Shown piece after piece: positions 19,066 to 27,857 of a stretch of DNA of 64,000 bases (within the stretch, counting starts at the first letter, position 1; each line of letters starts with the position of its first letter). The position numbers and the translations under genes were made by a program. The stretch is taken from positions 156,992 through 220,991 of the forward strand of contig JAPCWD010000002.1 of assembly GCA_025943965.1 (NCBI GenBank), read 5' to 3'. The stretch comes from Synergistaceae bacterium DZ-S4 (GTDB lineage: Bacteria > Synergistota > Synergistia > Synergistales > Synergistaceae). Below the pieces are notes generated by a model that saw only the letters and a program-made list of their open reading frames with translations, was not told the origin of the DNA and ran no database searches.

Positions 19066-19967
19066 CGCTGATTCTTGATGGCAGGATCACTTCGATAAAA
19101 ATTAAGGACTGGGTAGCGGCTTCGGTCGATGCCATCAGAGTAAGAGACGGTTGGGTGCCTCAGATGGTAACAGTCCAGGTGGGCGATAACCCTGCTGCTG
19201 AAAGGTACATCAGAAACCAGCTGAAAGCCTCTAATGAAGCAGGTATATCAGCCAGACTGGAAAAATTTGACTGCGATATTCCAAAAGAAGATTTTTTGAA
19301 AAAACTGGCGGCGATAGGCAGAAATCAGGAAGTTGACGGAATAATACTGCAGACCCCATTTCCGAAGGGTTGGCCTGTTGACGAGATACTGAACGGCCTT
19401 CCATCAGGAAAGGATGTTGAGGGCGTCCATCCTGAAAACCTTGGCAGATTGTATCTTGGCGAAACAGCTATTCCTCTTCCCTGTACAGCATGGGCGGCTA
19501 TCTCGCTGCTTGAATGGTACGGCAGGAGCTCTTTTGAGCAAAGCAGGTGCGCTGTTATCGGAAGGAGCCCAAACGTTGGCAAGGCTGCCGCGCTGATGCT
19601 CATGCATAGGCATGCTACGGTGACAGTATGCCACACAAGGACTTCCTCTGAGCAGCTCAAAGACGTGCTTGCCGGTTCGGATCTGGTTATTGCTGCCGCA
19701 GGAGTAGCAGGCATGGTAGACCCGGATCTCCTGCCATCCCATGCATGGGTGGTCGATGTAGGAACTAATGTCACAGAAGAGGGAAAACTGGTCGGGGATG
19801 TGGCACCAGGGGCAGATGGGCATGTGGAAGCGCTGAGTCCGGTTCCGGGAGGTGTGGGACCCATAACGGTCTCCCTGCTGCTGGCGAATCTCCTTCTCTG
19901 TGCCACGAGGCGCAGACTGGGGAAGAGCCTGCTGCTTCCTGACCTGAAAAAATTACGTGAGGAGTGA
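19062..19967 (+). CDS. folD: Bifunctional methylenetetrahydrofolate dehydrogenase/cyclohydrolase
   Basis: 301 aa. FolD interconverts methylene-, methenyl- and formyl-tetrahydrofolate in the cytoplasm. Visible hallmarks are VGDNPAAERYIRNQLKA (usual VGxDPAS-Y-x3-K), DGIILQTPFPKGWP (the usual LQLPLP is LQTPFP here), GKDVEGVHPENLGRL, the Rossmann motif VIGRSPNVGKAAALML, and the end block PVPGGVGPITVSLLL. Translationally coupled to larC (ATGA overlap at 19062-19065) and followed 4 bp later by a sirtuin gene. Confidence 0.92.
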   Translation: MTLILDGRITSIKIKDWVAASVDAIRVRDGWVPQMVTVQVGDNPAAERYIRNQLKASNEAGISARLEKFDCDIPKEDFLKKLAAIGRNQEVDGIILQTPFPKGWPVDEILNGLPSGKDVEGVHPENLGRLYLGETAIPLPCTAWAAISLLEWYGRSSFEQSRCAVIGRSPNVGKAAALMLMHRHATVTVCHTRTSSEQLKDVLAGSDLVIAAAGVAGMVDPDLLPSHAWVVDVGTNVTEEGKLVGDVAPGADGHVEALSPVPGGVGPITVSLLLANLLLCATRRRLGKSLLLPDLKKLREE

Positions 19968-19971
19968 TCTT

Positions 19972-20703
19972 ATGGATATGGATAGAGAGAGCGGAGCGCG
20001 GTGGTTTGCTGAACAGATCAAAAAAGGCAGAGTCGTTATCTTTAGCGGTGCCGGGCTGAGCACTGAATCGGGACTTGCCGACTTCAGGTCCAAAGAGGGA
20101 ATGTGGGCTCACGTCGACCCGATGCAGTATGCCTCGGTAAATGCGCTTGAACGGGACTATGATTCATTCAGGGAGTTTTATAAATCAAGGCTTTATGTTC
20201 CGGAGAGCGTAAAGCCGAATAAAGGCCATAAATACGTTGCACAATGGGAAGCAGATGGCTATGTTACGGGCATAATTACCCAGAATGTTGACAGGCTTCA
20301 TCAGAAAGCCGGTTCAGTTAAAATAGCCGAACTGCACGGCAGCCTGGAACCCGTGAGATGTCATTCCTGCGGCAAGATATGGGACAAGGAGCATTTTCTC
20401 AACGGCGAAAAATGCGACTGCGGAGGACTTCTCAGGCCCGGAGTAGTGCTCTTCGGGGAGATGCTTCCGGACGGACCGCTGAGGCTTGCCGACGAGTGGA
20501 GCTCCGACTGCGATGCCTTTGTGGTCCTTGGTTCATCACTGGTTGTCTCTCCCGCCAATTACTTTCCCCGTCAGGCAAAGAACAGCGGAGCAAAACTGAT
20601 AATCGTCAACAGGGACGAAACTCCGCTGGACAGGATCGCTGACCTTGCCGTGCACGAGGGCATAGGGGACTATCTTGAAAAAGTCGCAGGTTATATGAAA
20701 TAG
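19972..20703 (+). CDS. cobB: NAD-dependent protein deacylase, Sir2 family
   Basis: 243 aa. NAD-binding GAGLSTESGLADFRS (usual SGIPDFR is SGLADFRS), TQNVDRLHQKAG, catalytic His in ELHGS, a four-Cys zinc site (CHSCG, later CDCGG) and VVLGSSLVVSPAN. Removes acyl groups from lysines using NAD. The ATG at 19972 has AGGAG 7 bases upstream; a GTG at 19957 overlaps folD and is disfavoured. Its place behind larC and folD suggests one transcript. Confidence 0.9.
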   Translation: MDMDRESGARWFAEQIKKGRVVIFSGAGLSTESGLADFRSKEGMWAHVDPMQYASVNALERDYDSFREFYKSRLYVPESVKPNKGHKYVAQWEADGYVTGIITQNVDRLHQKAGSVKIAELHGSLEPVRCHSCGKIWDKEHFLNGEKCDCGGLLRPGVVLFGEMLPDGPLRLADEWSSDCDAFVVLGSSLVVSPANYFPRQAKNSGAKLIIVNRDETPLDRIADLAVHEGIGDYLEKVAGYMK

Positions 20704-20712
20704 AGATGCAAA

Positions 20713-20764
20713 GAAAAAGGGGCTGTATGTGATACTACGATCCCACACAGCCCCTTTTTCTTTT
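20713..20764. terminator. bidirectional terminator between the sirtuin and the molybdopterin oxidoreductase
   Basis: GAAAAAGGGGCTGT (from 20713) pairs with ACAGCCCCTTTTTC (to 20760), extended by imperfect pairs inside. T-run on the right and A-run on the left, so it can end both converging transcripts. Confidence 0.85.
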
Positions 20765-20782
20765 ATTGGCAGGATTCTGTCG

Positions 20783-22666
20783 TTACAGTGCTTTTTTGAC
20801 CCTGATGAAGCATTCGGCGTAGGGGGCTCCGCATCCGGGAGCCTTCTGTGCTTCTGTAAGAAGGTTTATGCCGGGCACGCCCTGTTTTGCTGAAGCCAGC
20901 CCCTCTCGCAGGGAACTCTCTTCTACAGCGCACATTATTAGATGTTCTCCGTTCCTTGAATATACAACTACCCTCTCACTGTTTGTCAGGTCAAGTTTTT
21001 TCATGTCAGCGGCAGACATATAAATATCCGGAATGTCGGGTATATTTGGGGCGTCGAAGCTGTGTCCGTTTATATACTCTTTCACGTGGAAAGTGACCAG
21101 CCTTAGTTCTCCTTCTTCAGGGAGACTTATCACAGGGACACACTCCGGCAGTTTTGCCATAGTTCCGGGGTCGGTCCAATATATTGGTTCTTTCCACTCA
21201 TAAAGTCCTTCCGATACCTTTTCCAGCCTTTTTTCACTGAGCATCAGCCTGTCCATTTCTTCATAAAGTTTTACAAGATCCGTCTTCAGTCCAAGAGTTT
21301 TTGCCAGCCCGTTAAATATCTCTATATCCGACTTCACCATTCCCTGAGGTTCGACTATCCTCTCACTCCTCACAAGGAAGCTGTGCCAGTATGACCCCAG
21401 CCAGTCATGATCTTCTTCAAGGTAGGTCGCTGCGGGCAGCACCAGGTCGCATTCTTTCGCAGTTTCTGTCATGAATATCTCTGTACAAACCTTGAACGGG
21501 ACCGATCTCATGGCCCTGACTATGCCTGAACTTCCCGGGTTCTGCATAACAGGGTCTGCCGTTGTTATGTGAAGCACACTTATCTTTGGTGAGGCATCAA
21601 GGATTTCTTTTCCCATCGTGCCTGTTCCGAATTTACGTACATTGTCAGAGCGGGGAATAAGTTCTTTTGGAAAGAGCGCATGCTCGTCCTTTCCAAAACT
21701 GAGGCCTGAACGCGGATCTTCGAAACCGCCTGAGATCACAGATAAGGCAAACATCCACTTAAACTGCATGTCTCCGTGGAGATATCTTTGAGATCCGTAA
21801 GAAGGCATATATGTCACAGGACTGAATTTTATCAGCCAGAGTAATATTTCCTCTGCTGCAGTCTCATCTATACCGGCTGTATCAAGAAGCTTTTCTTCTT
21901 CGAGACTCTTTAGGCTAACAAGGAATTCCTCGTAATTTACGACCCTGCTCTTCCACTCATTCGAAGATACTCCCATACTGATCAATTTTTTGCAGAGCCA
22001 TGCCGCCAATGCGAAATCTCCGCCCGGAGATATGTACCATGATCTGTCGGCAGCTTCGGATGTTTCAGTATTTCTTATTTCAAGAGAGGCGATCTCACCG
22101 CCTTTATCTCGTATTTTGCGGAAGATCTGCCTTATCTGTGGCTGCGTTACAAGGGAATTTCTTCCCCAAAGCATTATGCCCTTTGCCTCAGACTGAAGCT
22201 CAGGAGTCAAAAAGGGAACTCCCCATCCGAGTGTGGCTTCCTTTAGTCCCGATGATCCGATGCTTGAACAGAGAGATCCCTTTGTTCCGGTATATCCTCC
22301 AAGTTCATTGAAGATGTGTGGGATAAGGGTCTTAGAAAAGTACATGGATCCGGCGCTTGAGTAATACATCAAAGATAGGGGCCCTGACTCAGATATCCCC
22401 GAAGAAACCTTGTCTGCCCATATGGACCATGCTTTTTCCCAAGTGAGCTCTTCCCAGCCGCTGCCGGATCTGAGCAGTGGGGTCCTTAACCTTCCGGGGT
22501 CAAAAACCCGATTCGCATAGCGGAGCCCCTTTGGGCAGATAAACTCAGTCCACCTATTCTTTTCATGAGGCTTCATCTCAATTTTATTGTTAATGGATCT
22601 TGCCCTCATGGTACAGGCACAGGGGCAGTCGTGCGGGCAGGCGGTTGTTTTCCATTCCGATCGCAT
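20783..22666 (-). CDS. Molybdopterin (bis-PGD) oxidoreductase with one [4Fe-4S] site
   Basis: 627 aa, DMSO-reductase superfamily. The N-terminal iron-sulfur motif is ACPHDCPCACTM with the fourth Cys in FICPKGLRY. Pterin contacts include GSMYFSKTL-like and GRNSLVTQP segments, and the C-terminal dinucleotide domain ends in GAPYAECFIRV. No Tat signal is visible, so it is probably cytoplasmic. The ATG at 22666 has GGAGG seven bases upstream; an earlier ATG (22693) does not. It stands alone without membrane or electron-transfer subunits, so substrate is open (formate dehydrogenase-like, thiosulfate or polysulfide reductase-like, or a hydratase). Confidence 0.8.
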   Translation of the reverse strand: MRSEWKTTACPHDCPCACTMRARSINNKIEMKPHEKNRWTEFICPKGLRYANRVFDPGRLRTPLLRSGSGWEELTWEKAWSIWADKVSSGISESGPLSLMYYSSAGSMYFSKTLIPHIFNELGGYTGTKGSLCSSIGSSGLKEATLGWGVPFLTPELQSEAKGIMLWGRNSLVTQPQIRQIFRKIRDKGGEIASLEIRNTETSEAADRSWYISPGGDFALAAWLCKKLISMGVSSNEWKSRVVNYEEFLVSLKSLEEEKLLDTAGIDETAAEEILLWLIKFSPVTYMPSYGSQRYLHGDMQFKWMFALSVISGGFEDPRSGLSFGKDEHALFPKELIPRSDNVRKFGTGTMGKEILDASPKISVLHITTADPVMQNPGSSGIVRAMRSVPFKVCTEIFMTETAKECDLVLPAATYLEEDHDWLGSYWHSFLVRSERIVEPQGMVKSDIEIFNGLAKTLGLKTDLVKLYEEMDRLMLSEKRLEKVSEGLYEWKEPIYWTDPGTMAKLPECVPVISLPEEGELRLVTFHVKEYINGHSFDAPNIPDIPDIYMSAADMKKLDLTNSERVVVYSRNGEHLIMCAVEESSLREGLASAKQGVPGINLLTEAQKAPGCGAPYAECFIRVKKAL

Positions 22667-22771
22667 ATCAGTACCTCCGAATAAGATGATCAATAATTAT
22701 AAAGGCAAATTGGTCGGCTACATATAATATAACTCAACTTTTCCATCGTCTTTCCCGCATGCTTTTGATTG

Positions 22772-22866
22772 ATCGGGAGAATGTTGTTTCCTGTTAAGGA
22801 AACATATAAAAACACAATAGCATTCGAACCATTTCGAATGCGTTTTGAGATCGGGAATCGAGCGAC
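22772..22866 (-). repeat. 95-bp dispersed repeat, copy 1
   Basis: Read on the minus strand it aligns without gaps to 29682-29776 with 17 mismatches in 95 positions (hand count). It contains two internal hairpins: GCATTCGAA (22820-22828) with TTCGAATGC, perfect 9 bp, and GTTTCCT with AGGAAAC, perfect 7 bp. No open reading frame is shared. It looks like a structured intergenic repeat. Confidence 0.75.
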
Positions 22867-23071
22867 TTCAATATTTTAGAGCCACTCGATCTCCGTTAAA
22901 ATACATGCAGAGAAGACGAAAAAGAGAGGTTTTGAATCCAAGAGTGGCAAACGGCGGTAAGGTTGAGCTATAATTGGAAAATCATCAGGATGAAGGAAGT
23001 TTTTGCACGGAAATGTTCCTTAACCCCTGTCAGCGAGAGACTTATATGATAAAATGAGTCTACAGGCCTAT

Positions 23072-23098
23072 ATGACACAGTAAATATACTTGTATAAT
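23072..23098 (+). promoter_or_regulatory. possible promoter for the SLH porin
   Basis: ATGACA (23072-23077), 15 bp, TATAAT (23093-23098). The -10 is consensus, the spacer short. It would give a leader of about 280 nt, in keeping with an abundantly expressed and stable porin mRNA. Confidence 0.4.
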
Positions 23099-23382
23099 CT
23101 TACACAGCGGGATATTCCCCGCATACATCCGAATCTTGACAATTTGGACCCCAAATAGCTTGGACTTCTGCAAAGACCCTTGACGGCACGAAAGGTGGTG
23201 GAACACAACCCCCGCCAATAAAGGAGAGCAGAATGATAAGGCAGATGCGAAACATGGGAGAGAGCCGCGGAACAGAGAAGAGGAAACCTTGGAGACTTGT
23301 TTCTGTTCAGAGGCGACCCCCCGCGCAGATCGTCTGCGATATAAAAAAACTAAAAAAACAACCAAGGGGGTTGTACATTACT

Positions 23383-24885
23383 ATGAAAAAGTTTTTGGCA
23401 GTATTTGCAGTAATCGCGCTGGTAGCTTTCGCAGCACCGGCATTCGCAGCAAACCCGTTCATGGATGTACCCGCAGGCCACTGGGCATATGATGCAGTAG
23501 CACAGCTCGCAGCACGCGGCGTAGTATCCGGTTATCCCGACGGCGCATTCAAAGGCGCACAGCCCGCAACACGTTACGAAATGGCATCAGTAGTCGCCCG
23601 CGCACTCGCGAAGATCGACGCTGAGAAGGCAAGCAAGCAGGATCTCGAAATGCTGAAGAAGCTCGTCATGGAATTCAAAGACGAACTCGATGCACTCGGC
23701 GTGAAGGTCGACAAAATCGACAAACGCGTAGCAGTCCTCGAAGACCGCCTCGGCGGCTGGAAGCTCCGCGGATCCTTCCAGTTTGACGCCAACTTCTCAG
23801 GCGACGGTGCTTACAATGAAAATGGTGCAGAGACAGAATTTCACAAGGAATGGTTTGCACTCGTACTGACAAAGCAGATCGACGAGACGACTTCCCTCTA
23901 TGCGCGTCTCCGTATGGGACAGTACGTTGCCGGTACAGGCCGCAACGACATGGCCGAGACCCGTTGGGACCGTATCTATGTAGACATGAAGCTCCCCTAC
24001 GATGTTGATTTCCGCGTAGGCCGCTGGCTTCAGGACTTCGAAGGCGATAAGGGCCTCTACTGGGCATATGACGCCAACCCGATGTTCGGAAGCTACCGTA
24101 TGGATGGTTTCCGCGCTGCTAAGTCATGGGGTAATTTTACCGGTACGGCTATCGTAGCACGTAACGCAGGTATTTCCCCAACGGACCGTGAACTCGGAGA
24201 ATACATGCACTACGCTCTCGACCTCAACTTCCGTCCGAACGAGAAGTTCTGGATCGGCGCAACAGGCTACTGGCTCCAGGGCGATGCCAATGTATTTGTT
24301 GATGAAGATGAAGATGGCTTCGATGATGATGGCATAAATCCCGATGCAGACGATGCCGATGCCAACACATATGCCATCTACGCAGGCTTCGCATTCAATC
24401 CCAATGTAGAACTTAAGGGAATTTACTACATGCAGGATCTCGGTGCGGATCTTGTCGGCGGATTCGATGACAGCCCGAGCGCATGGAAGGCAGTACTCGA
24501 TGTGAAGCAGGACATGCTTAAGTTCACGAGTCTCTGGGTGCAGTATATGCAGATCGACAACAGCTTCTATGGACTCAACCAGCAGAACAACATGGACTGG
24601 GGCATTTCACTTTCTGTAACAGACGCTATGCCGCTGAATGACAACCAGACGACAGTTTGGATGATTGGCGCGGAACAGGTTTGGAACGACAAGTGGACCA
24701 CCTTCCTGAAGTACGCGAAGGCTGATTTCGACACAGAAGGCGTCGAAGATGCAGAGAACTACACAGCAGGCGTAACCTACCAGTACACACCTGCAGTCGC
24801 ATTCCAGCTCGTCTATGACAACATCGACTTCGGTGCTGACAACGACGACCATCTTATCAAGTTCCGTACGAGCGTTAGCTTCTAG
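23383..24885 (+). CDS. SLH-domain outer membrane porin (OmpM/SlpA-like)
   Basis: 500 aa. Signal peptide (MKKFLAVFAVIALVAFAAPA, then FAA), one SLH domain at about 25-80 (MDVPAGHWAYDAVAQLAARG then VVSGYPDGAFKG), a coiled coil at about 85-130, then a beta-barrel with alternating aromatic strands. It ends in Phe (RTSVSF), as outer-membrane barrels do. In Negativicutes, Thermus and Synergistota such proteins tether the outer membrane to peptidoglycan and act as general porins. An Asp-rich surface loop (about 305-330) may bind cations. Codon use is strongly biased to C-ending codons, as in highly expressed genes. Confidence 0.88.
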   Translation: MKKFLAVFAVIALVAFAAPAFAANPFMDVPAGHWAYDAVAQLAARGVVSGYPDGAFKGAQPATRYEMASVVARALAKIDAEKASKQDLEMLKKLVMEFKDELDALGVKVDKIDKRVAVLEDRLGGWKLRGSFQFDANFSGDGAYNENGAETEFHKEWFALVLTKQIDETTSLYARLRMGQYVAGTGRNDMAETRWDRIYVDMKLPYDVDFRVGRWLQDFEGDKGLYWAYDANPMFGSYRMDGFRAAKSWGNFTGTAIVARNAGISPTDRELGEYMHYALDLNFRPNEKFWIGATGYWLQGDANVFVDEDEDGFDDDGINPDADDADANTYAIYAGFAFNPNVELKGIYYMQDLGADLVGGFDDSPSAWKAVLDVKQDMLKFTSLWVQYMQIDNSFYGLNQQNNMDWGISLSVTDAMPLNDNQTTVWMIGAEQVWNDKWTTFLKYAKADFDTEGVEDAENYTAGVTYQYTPAVAFQLVYDNIDFGADNDDHLIKFRTSVSF

Positions 24886-24906
24886 TCTGATTTAAGTGTT
24901 ACTTAA

Positions 24907-24935
24907 GAGAGACCCGAGAGGGTCTCTCTTTTTTT
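24907..24935 (+). terminator. rho-independent terminator of the porin gene
   Basis: GAGAGACCC and GGGTCTCTC form a perfect 9-bp stem with a GAGA tetraloop, followed by seven T (24929-24935). Confidence 0.92.
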
Positions 24936-25027
24936 AGGTAAAATATGCTTGTCATAATCTGCGGCCCGGACTTATAATTAGTAGAGTTTTTCAGGGTTCA
25001 AATATGTATCTGGGGAGGACCACAATT

Positions 25028-25789
25028 TTGAATAGGAAGTTTTCATTTCTTTTGCTTATTATTGTTGCATTTCTGATCGTTGCTCCGTCGATCGTTTCTG
25101 CTGACTCTTTTGAAAATGTACTCCAAAGGTGGACAAAAAGTGTAAAGTATATCGACAAGGAGAACATGATCGACAATTTAGAGATCCGTGCTACTTATTA
25201 TTCTGCGGAGTTCATAGAGGCTCTCACACAGAACGAAGCAAAAAAGAACCTTTGGACACAGCAGGAGACCGACGACTATAAATATAATTTTTTAGGGGCG
25301 CTTCGTCTTGACGAAATGATCCCGATACAGATCGAATTTATTAACAACGGTCCTATGATGCACCTTGGCCCCTTCGATATAATGGCAAAGTTAATGATAG
25401 GGAACAAGGAATACAAGATGGTCGATTATGATAAGAGGTTCAACTTCAAATTTCAGGGCAAAAAAGATGGGCTTGTCTACTTCCCCCGATTTGACGAAAA
25501 GACGGGAAAGGATCTGTTAAAGGGCGTGAAGTCTGTCAGATTGATTTTTTCTCCGTCAATATCTCCGGTCGTGGAAGGCAGAAGGATCGAATTTATGTGG
25601 GACGTTTATAACGACGACCCCTCGAAGCTTTACCAGGGAAAGACTGCGGCGCGGTTTGAAACAGACCGCCTTCTGAAGCGGCTTGAGAAACTTCGCAAGG
25701 ACAAGGCTGAGCACGAGAAGCAGCTTCAGGGGATAAACGAGGAGATATCAACGGTCCAGAAGCGTCTGGATGAGCTGGCAAAACAGTAA
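25028..25789 (+). CDS. secreted or anchored protein with C-terminal coiled coil, unknown
   Basis: 253 aa. A strong N-terminal hydrophobic segment (FSFLLLIIVAFLIVAP, then SIVSA-DSF) is a signal peptide or anchor. The middle (about 40-205) is a mixed globular domain with no family recognised. The last 45 residues form a coiled coil rich in Lys/Glu/Leu (RLLKRLEKLRKDKAEHEKQL). The start is taken as TTG at 25028, 9 bases after GGGGAGG; an ATG at 25004 is in frame but precedes that site. It lies alone between two terminators, directly behind the porin, so an envelope role is a reasonable guess. Confidence 0.6.
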   Translation: MNRKFSFLLLIIVAFLIVAPSIVSADSFENVLQRWTKSVKYIDKENMIDNLEIRATYYSAEFIEALTQNEAKKNLWTQQETDDYKYNFLGALRLDEMIPIQIEFINNGPMMHLGPFDIMAKLMIGNKEYKMVDYDKRFNFKFQGKKDGLVYFPRFDEKTGKDLLKGVKSVRLIFSPSISPVVEGRRIEFMWDVYNDDPSKLYQGKTAARFETDRLLKRLEKLRKDKAEHEKQLQGINEEISTVQKRLDELAKQ

Positions 25790-25810
25790 GGATCAATACA
25801 GAAAACAACA

Positions 25811-25842
25811 GGGCAGAGGCTTCGGCACTCTGCCCATTTTTT
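25811..25842 (+). terminator. rho-independent terminator
   Basis: GGGCAGAG (25811-25818) and CTCTGCCC (25828-25835), perfect 8-bp stem, then ATTTTTT. It isolates the phosphate regulon from the upstream gene. Confidence 0.9.
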
Positions 25843-25856
25843 ATCTTCATATGCTT

Positions 25857-25874
25857 CTGTTACATTTCTGTAAC
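25857..25874 (+). promoter_or_regulatory. Pho box (PhoB binding site) upstream of pstS
   Basis: CTGTTAC (25857-25863), 4 bp, CTGTAAC (25868-25874): two direct 7-mers at 11-bp spacing, the layout of the E. coli Pho box (CTGTCAT repeats). A degenerate third half-site (GTGTAAA) follows at 25878-25884. TAGTAT at 25887-25892, or TATACT at 25907-25912, could be the -10, with PhoB replacing the -35. phoB and phoR lie 5 kb downstream in the same cluster. Confidence 0.75.
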
Positions 25875-25944
25875 ATAGTGTAAAGATAGTATTAACCTTC
25901 TCGGAATATACTTCATACAACATAGATAAGAGGAGGAATAAATA

Positions 25945-26772
25945 ATGAGAAAAATAATTTTTGCAGCAGTGTTGGCAGCGGTGATGGCATTCTCGGCAAG
26001 CGCCTTTGCGGGGCAGATAGTAATGGATGGATCAACTACGGTCCTTCCCTTCGGACAGGCCGCGGCGGAGCAATTCTCAAAGCAGAACCCCGACGTTAAG
26101 TTCTCAGTCTCCGGGACTGGAACCGGCAACGGTTTCAAGTCCCTTGCGGACGGCAGCGCCCAGATCGCGAATGCATCTAGATTCATAAAGGATTCGGAAA
26201 TCAAATCATGCATGGACAAAAAGGTCTACCCCGTGCCCTTCGCAGTCGCCCTTGACTGCCTTGTGCCGGTCGTCCACCCATCAAACCCAGTCAAGTCACT
26301 GACAAAGGCCCAGCTTAAGGACATCTACTCCGGTAAGGTCACCAACTGGAAACAGGTAGGCGGAAGCGACGCTCCCATAGTTGTGATAGGACGTGATACA
26401 AGCTCCGGAACATATGGCACCTGGCAGGAAATGATAATGGACAAGGGCGAAAAGACAAGGATCACACCCAAAGCACAGGTAACTGCCTCCAGCGGAGCAA
26501 TGATGACTGCGGTGGCGCAGAACAAGAATGCTATCGGATACGAGGGTATGGGTTACGTAAGCAAGTCGGTCAAAGCCCTTGCGGTTGACGGGATCGCCGG
26601 AACCGCGGCAGGCGCAAGAAGCGGGAAATACCCCCTCGCACGCTACCTCTACATGTTCACCAACGGATGGCCCGAGGGCGATGTCCTCGACTTCATCAAC
26701 TACATGCAGAGCCCGGCAGGGCAGAAGATAGTAAACAGCACAGGCTTCGTCTCCCTTCAGGAAATGAAATAG
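25945..26772 (+). CDS. pstS: Phosphate-binding protein PstS
   Basis: 275 aa. Signal peptide (MRKIIFAAVLAAVMAFSASA, then FAGQ). The phosphate-binding fold begins MDGSTTVLPFGQAAAEQF and includes SGTGTGNGFKSL, the anion-contacting GRDTSSGTYGTWQE, and ASSGAMMTAV. It captures phosphate in the periplasm for PstCAB. AGAGGAGG precedes the ATG. First gene of the pst cluster and directly behind the Pho box, hence probably induced by phosphate limitation. Confidence 0.93.
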   Translation: MRKIIFAAVLAAVMAFSASAFAGQIVMDGSTTVLPFGQAAAEQFSKQNPDVKFSVSGTGTGNGFKSLADGSAQIANASRFIKDSEIKSCMDKKVYPVPFAVALDCLVPVVHPSNPVKSLTKAQLKDIYSGKVTNWKQVGGSDAPIVVIGRDTSSGTYGTWQEMIMDKGEKTRITPKAQVTASSGAMMTAVAQNKNAIGYEGMGYVSKSVKALAVDGIAGTAAGARSGKYPLARYLYMFTNGWPEGDVLDFINYMQSPAGQKIVNSTGFVSLQEMK

Positions 26773-26782
26773 AAAAAGGCCG

Positions 26783-26823
26783 GCGGGAAGTTCGTCTGAG
26801 AAAATGGCAGACGAACCTCCCGC
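26783..26823 (+). promoter_or_regulatory. 16-bp hairpin between pstS and pstC
   Basis: GCGGGAAGTTCGTCTG (26783-26798) pairs with CAGACGAACCTCCCGC (26808-26823) with one mismatch and a 9-nt loop. No T-run follows, so it is more likely a 3' stability or partial-attenuation structure that lets PstS be made in excess over the membrane components. Confidence 0.65.
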
Positions 26824-26824
26824 T

Positions 26825-26890
26825 GTGAAGCTGCGACCAAAATGCGGCTGAGCAATTGCTGAGCGGTTGCTCAGCAATCGTTTGACTGTT
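26825..26890. repeat. 11-bp-unit repeat island 1 (pstS-pstC gap)
   Basis: After the flank GTGAAGCTGCGA (26825-26836), four 11-bp units run from 26847 to 26890: GCTGAGCAATT, GCTGAGCGGTT, GCTCAGCAATC, GTTTGACTGTT. TTGCTGAGC/GCTCAGCAA inside it are a perfect 9-bp inverted repeat. The flank and units recur in islands at 29.5-29.95, 44.6 and 45.6 kb. Confidence 0.75.
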
Positions 26891-26957
26891 CTAAAGCAAC
26901 CGAAACAAAATAAACGCATGGCCGCGTAAAGATGAACAATCAGAGAGGAAAAAAAAC

Positions 26958-27854
26958 ATGAAAGAGCGGCAGAAGAAAATTCTCAGTGGTTTTGGGGGCA
27001 GGGGGGACAGGATCATTGCGTATCTTGTCCGCTCAGTTTCCATGATCGGGATCCTGATAATGCTCTTTATCCTTGGATTTTTGATAGTAAATGGAATGCC
27101 GGTCCTGAAGGAGTCGTCCATTTCGGAGATATTTCTGAGCCGGGACTGGTATCCGGTGGAAGAGCCGCCTGCACTGGGGATGCTTCCCCTTATAGCGGGG
27201 ACTCTTTCAGCGACGCTGCTTTCAAGCCTGATCGCCCTTCCCATAGCGATAGCACTGGCGATCTTCACGGCCGAGATAGCGCCGAGGAGGCTGAGGAGTA
27301 TTTTCAAGGTGCTAATGGAACTGCTTGGATTCCTGCCCTCTATAGTGCTTGGATTTCTTGGCATGATGGTGCTGGCTCCATGGATGCAGGAGACCCTCAA
27401 TATAGCCTCCGGTCTGAATCTCCTGAATGCCTCGATACTGCTCGGATTCCTCGTTATCCCGGTTGTCGCCTCGCTCTCAGAGGAAGCTCTCTCTTCGGTA
27501 CCCAGGGAACTGAGGGACGCCTCTTATGCCCTGGGGGCTACAAGATGGGAGACGGTACGCAGGGTGGTAATTCCGCACGCACTATCCGGAATAACGGCTG
27601 CCTCACTTTTGGGCGTTATGAGGGCTCTCGGTGAGACGATGGTCGTCCTGATGGCAGCGGGCGGAGCCGCGATCATCCCCCTTATGCTGACAGATCCGGT
27701 CAGGCCGCTCACGGCCACCATAGCTGCCGAGATGGGGGAGACCCCTGTAGGGAGCACCCATTATCACGCGCTCTTTTTTGCCGGCCTCATACTTCTTGCT
27801 GTAACGCTTGCAATAAACCTGACCTCTTTTTACATCGAAAGGAGGAAGAGATAG
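26958..27854 (+). CDS. pstC: Phosphate ABC transporter permease PstC
   Basis: 298 aa inner-membrane permease with about six transmembrane helices. The EAA loop that contacts the ATPase is visible as [22 protein letters not shown] (about 185-205), followed by GVMRALGETMVV. GAGAGG lies before the ATG. It is separated from pstS by a hairpin and repeat island but shares orientation; pstA follows after 3 bp. Confidence 0.92.
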   Translation: MKERQKKILSGFGGRGDRIIAYLVRSVSMIGILIMLFILGFLIVNGMPVLKESSISEIFLSRDWYPVEEPPALGMLPLIAGTLSATLLSSLIALPIAIALAIFTAEIAPRRLRSIFKVLMELLGFLPSIVLGFLGMMVLAPWMQETLNIASGLNLLNASILLGFLVIPVVASLSEEALSSVPRELRDASYALGATRWETVRRVVIPHALSGITAASLLGVMRALGETMVVLMAAGGAAIIPLMLTDPVRPLTATIAAEMGETPVGSTHYHALFFAGLILLAVTLAINLTSFYIERRKR

Positions 27855-27857
27855 AAG

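Larger units (their letters stand above)
22694..23382. other. intergenic region with dispersed repeat and porin leader
   Basis: No gene is supported in this 690-bp stretch. It holds, left to right: an A/T-rich start region for the minus-strand oxidoreductase; the 95-bp dispersed repeat (22772-22866); about 200 bp without recognisable features except a TATAAT at 22972-22977; a candidate porin promoter near 23072-23098; and a porin leader of roughly 280 nt with a small hairpin (GCGGG/CCCGC near 23107-23122). The frame upstream of the porin start is open from 23233 but has no signal-peptide logic or coding look. Confidence 0.6.

Noticed and set aside
23233..23382. 50-residue N-terminal extension of the porin
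   Set aside because: The signal peptide begins at 23383; the upstream part is leader RNA.
26296..26919. Minus-strand frame whose N-terminal part reads through repeat island 1
   Set aside because: The peptide LLSNRSAIAQP is simply the translation of 11-bp units (also seen at 29.4-29.6 kb); the rest is a pstS shadow.
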